Made by a program: the position numbers and the translations under genes. From NCBI GenBank assembly GCA_963666875.2, contig CAXXPU010000019.1, forward strand, positions 186,001 to 250,000: 64,000 nucleotides of DNA, in the 5' to 3' direction. Shown piece by piece: positions 63,314 through 64,000 of the stretch. The notes under the pieces were generated by a model. The model did not search any database. It saw only the letters and a program-made list of their open reading frames with translations, and was not told the DNA's origin. This DNA is from G963662655 sp963666875. Its GTDB lineage: Bacteria; Cloacimonadota; Cloacimonadia; Cloacimonadales; JAIOQZ01. Numbering within the stretch: position 1 is the stretch's first letter; each line of letters opens with the position of its first letter.

Positions 63314-64000
63314 ATGAGTGATCTGTCGGCTCTTCTGGGAACCTTACGTGAAAACGTACTCGATTCTCCTGAAAAAACTTCGAAGGTCATCGAGAAGTTT
63401 CTTGCGGACAATCCGCAACTTCCGGAATCGGATGACTTCTTCGAGTTGCGTTCGATGTACGGAATCACGAAGCTTCTTCTCGGTCGGACTTCTGAAGGAA
63501 TGCCGATTTTAGACGAGGTCATGCCCATCCTCGAGCAGCGAAACCTCATCAAACCTCTACTCAACTGTCATACAGCTATCTCGAATACCTGTTGGAAAAA
63601 CAACGACATCAAGGGCATGCTGCGACACTGCTTGAAAACGGACGAGATTGTCGCCCGTTCAGGCGATGACACCCTGTGCGCCAGTCGATACCAAAACATC
63701 GGTTACGCGTACATGGAGCTTGGAGACCACGAAAAAGCCCAGGCGTATTTCGAACGCTCCATCGCACTCAACCGCAAACTGAGCAATCATCACGCGTTGA
63801 TTCTTACCTACAATAAAATGGCTTCCAACTACGTGAAGCAGGAGAAATACAAGAAGGCGCTGGAGTTCTATTTCATCGCCTGGCGTATGTGCAACGAGCA
63901 CAAGCAGGAGGCGTTGAAGGGCCGTGTACTGATGAATATCGGAACCTGCTATCGCATGCTGCTGGACTACGACAAGGCGTACGAATACTATCTGCGAAGC
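63314..64000 (+). CDS. TPR-repeat protein, 3' end beyond window
   Basis: 229 codons are visible, with no stop before the window edge; GAGGA lies before the ATG. No signal peptide. After an N-terminal helical part come at least three TPR units (for example Y-Q-N-I-G-Y-A-Y-M-E-L-G-D-H-E-K-A and M-N-I-G-T-C-Y-R-M-L-L-D-Y-D-K-A). Cytoplasmic TPR proteins of this kind often carry a GGDEF, kinase or transcription domain after the repeats, which cannot be seen here. TTGACA (63256) and TATAAT (63294) lie upstream, but not at a spacing that fits one promoter. Confidence 0.8.
   Translation, partial: MSDLSALLGTLRENVLDSPEKTSKVIEKFLADNPQLPESDDFFELRSMYGITKLLLGRTSEGMPILDEVMPILEQRNLIKPLLNCHTAISNTCWKNNDIKGMLRHCLKTDEIVARSGDDTLCASRYQNIGYAYMELGDHEKAQAYFERSIALNRKLSNHHALILTYNKMASNYVKQEKYKKALEFYFIAWRMCNEHKQEALKGRVLMNIGTCYRMLLDYDKAYEYYLRS

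Noticed and set aside
1..64000. tRNA, rRNA or riboswitch genes
   Set aside because: I found no stretch with the expected arms or core sequences; a covariance-model scan was not possible here, so weak ones could be missed.

Overview
The window comes from a Gram-negative bacterium of moderate GC that I cannot name. Lipid A synthesis (LpxB plus a DUF374 acyltransferase), flagellar rod and L-ring genes, and predicted outer-membrane barrels show an outer membrane. At least eight secreted proteins carry a C-terminal sorting domain of the type IX kind (N-P-F-N-P-E-T, then Y-N-x-K/R-G-Q, W-x-G-x-D and S-S-G-x-Y-x-x-R-L, ending in LLK/LLQ/VIK). That domain is typical of the Fibrobacteres-Chlorobi-Bacteroidetes group and related candidate phyla such as Cloacimonadota and Marinimicrobia; placement there is inference. 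Several promoters fit TTGACA-N17-TATAAT, and the flagellar cluster has a well-spaced sigma-54 site.

Layout. 0-11.5 kb: a partial acyltransferase and a GcvT-like folate enzyme; a PAS-only sensor and an EamA transporter; a secreted protein; a membrane protein; a type II restriction-modification pair of the MjaI type (methyltransferase with a C-terminal nuclease-like fold); then, on the minus strand, lpxB, the DUF374 acyltransferase and an aminotransferase. 11.5-15.3 kb: interspersed repeats around a large ATP-grasp (pyruvate phosphate dikinase N-terminal type) protein with receiver-like domains. 15-31 kb: large secreted proteins (four tandem formylglycine-generating-enzyme-like domains, a 1522-residue beta-helix, and long WD/BNR-like proteins), one of which is split by an IS4-type transposase remnant and a lower-GC cargo gene. 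31-34.5 kb: a substrate-binding protein, a histidine-kinase-like protein without an ATPase domain and an outer-membrane protein in one operon. 34.6-44.5 kb: a papain-like protease, a secreted protein gene with an in-frame amber codon, a beta-helix protein and a TPR protein; the first three share a near-identical 251-bp sorting-domain module.

44.5-50.6 kb is a five-gene minus-strand run: creatininase-like hydrolase, TPR lipoprotein, large BNR propeller, MmcQ/YjbR protein, TPR protein. 50.8-52.1 kb holds a small secreted protein and prepilin peptidase behind a strong promoter. 52.1-54.1 kb is an AT-rich single gene for a membrane-anchored protein with a PIN-like region, a candidate defence gene. 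Next come a DUF2569 protein, a YitT protein and the flagellar operon flgF-flgG-flgA-flgH. The last part has a second ATPase-less sensor, a class I fructose-bisphosphate aldolase, an EcfT permease and a partial TPR protein.

The most interesting points are the nuclease-like fusion in the restriction-modification methyltransferase, the orphan PIN-like membrane protein, two sensors that end after the phosphoacceptor helix with a shared tail motif, the amber-interrupted secreted gene, and the triplicated sorting-domain DNA. I saw no tRNA, rRNA, CRISPR array or reverse transcriptase.
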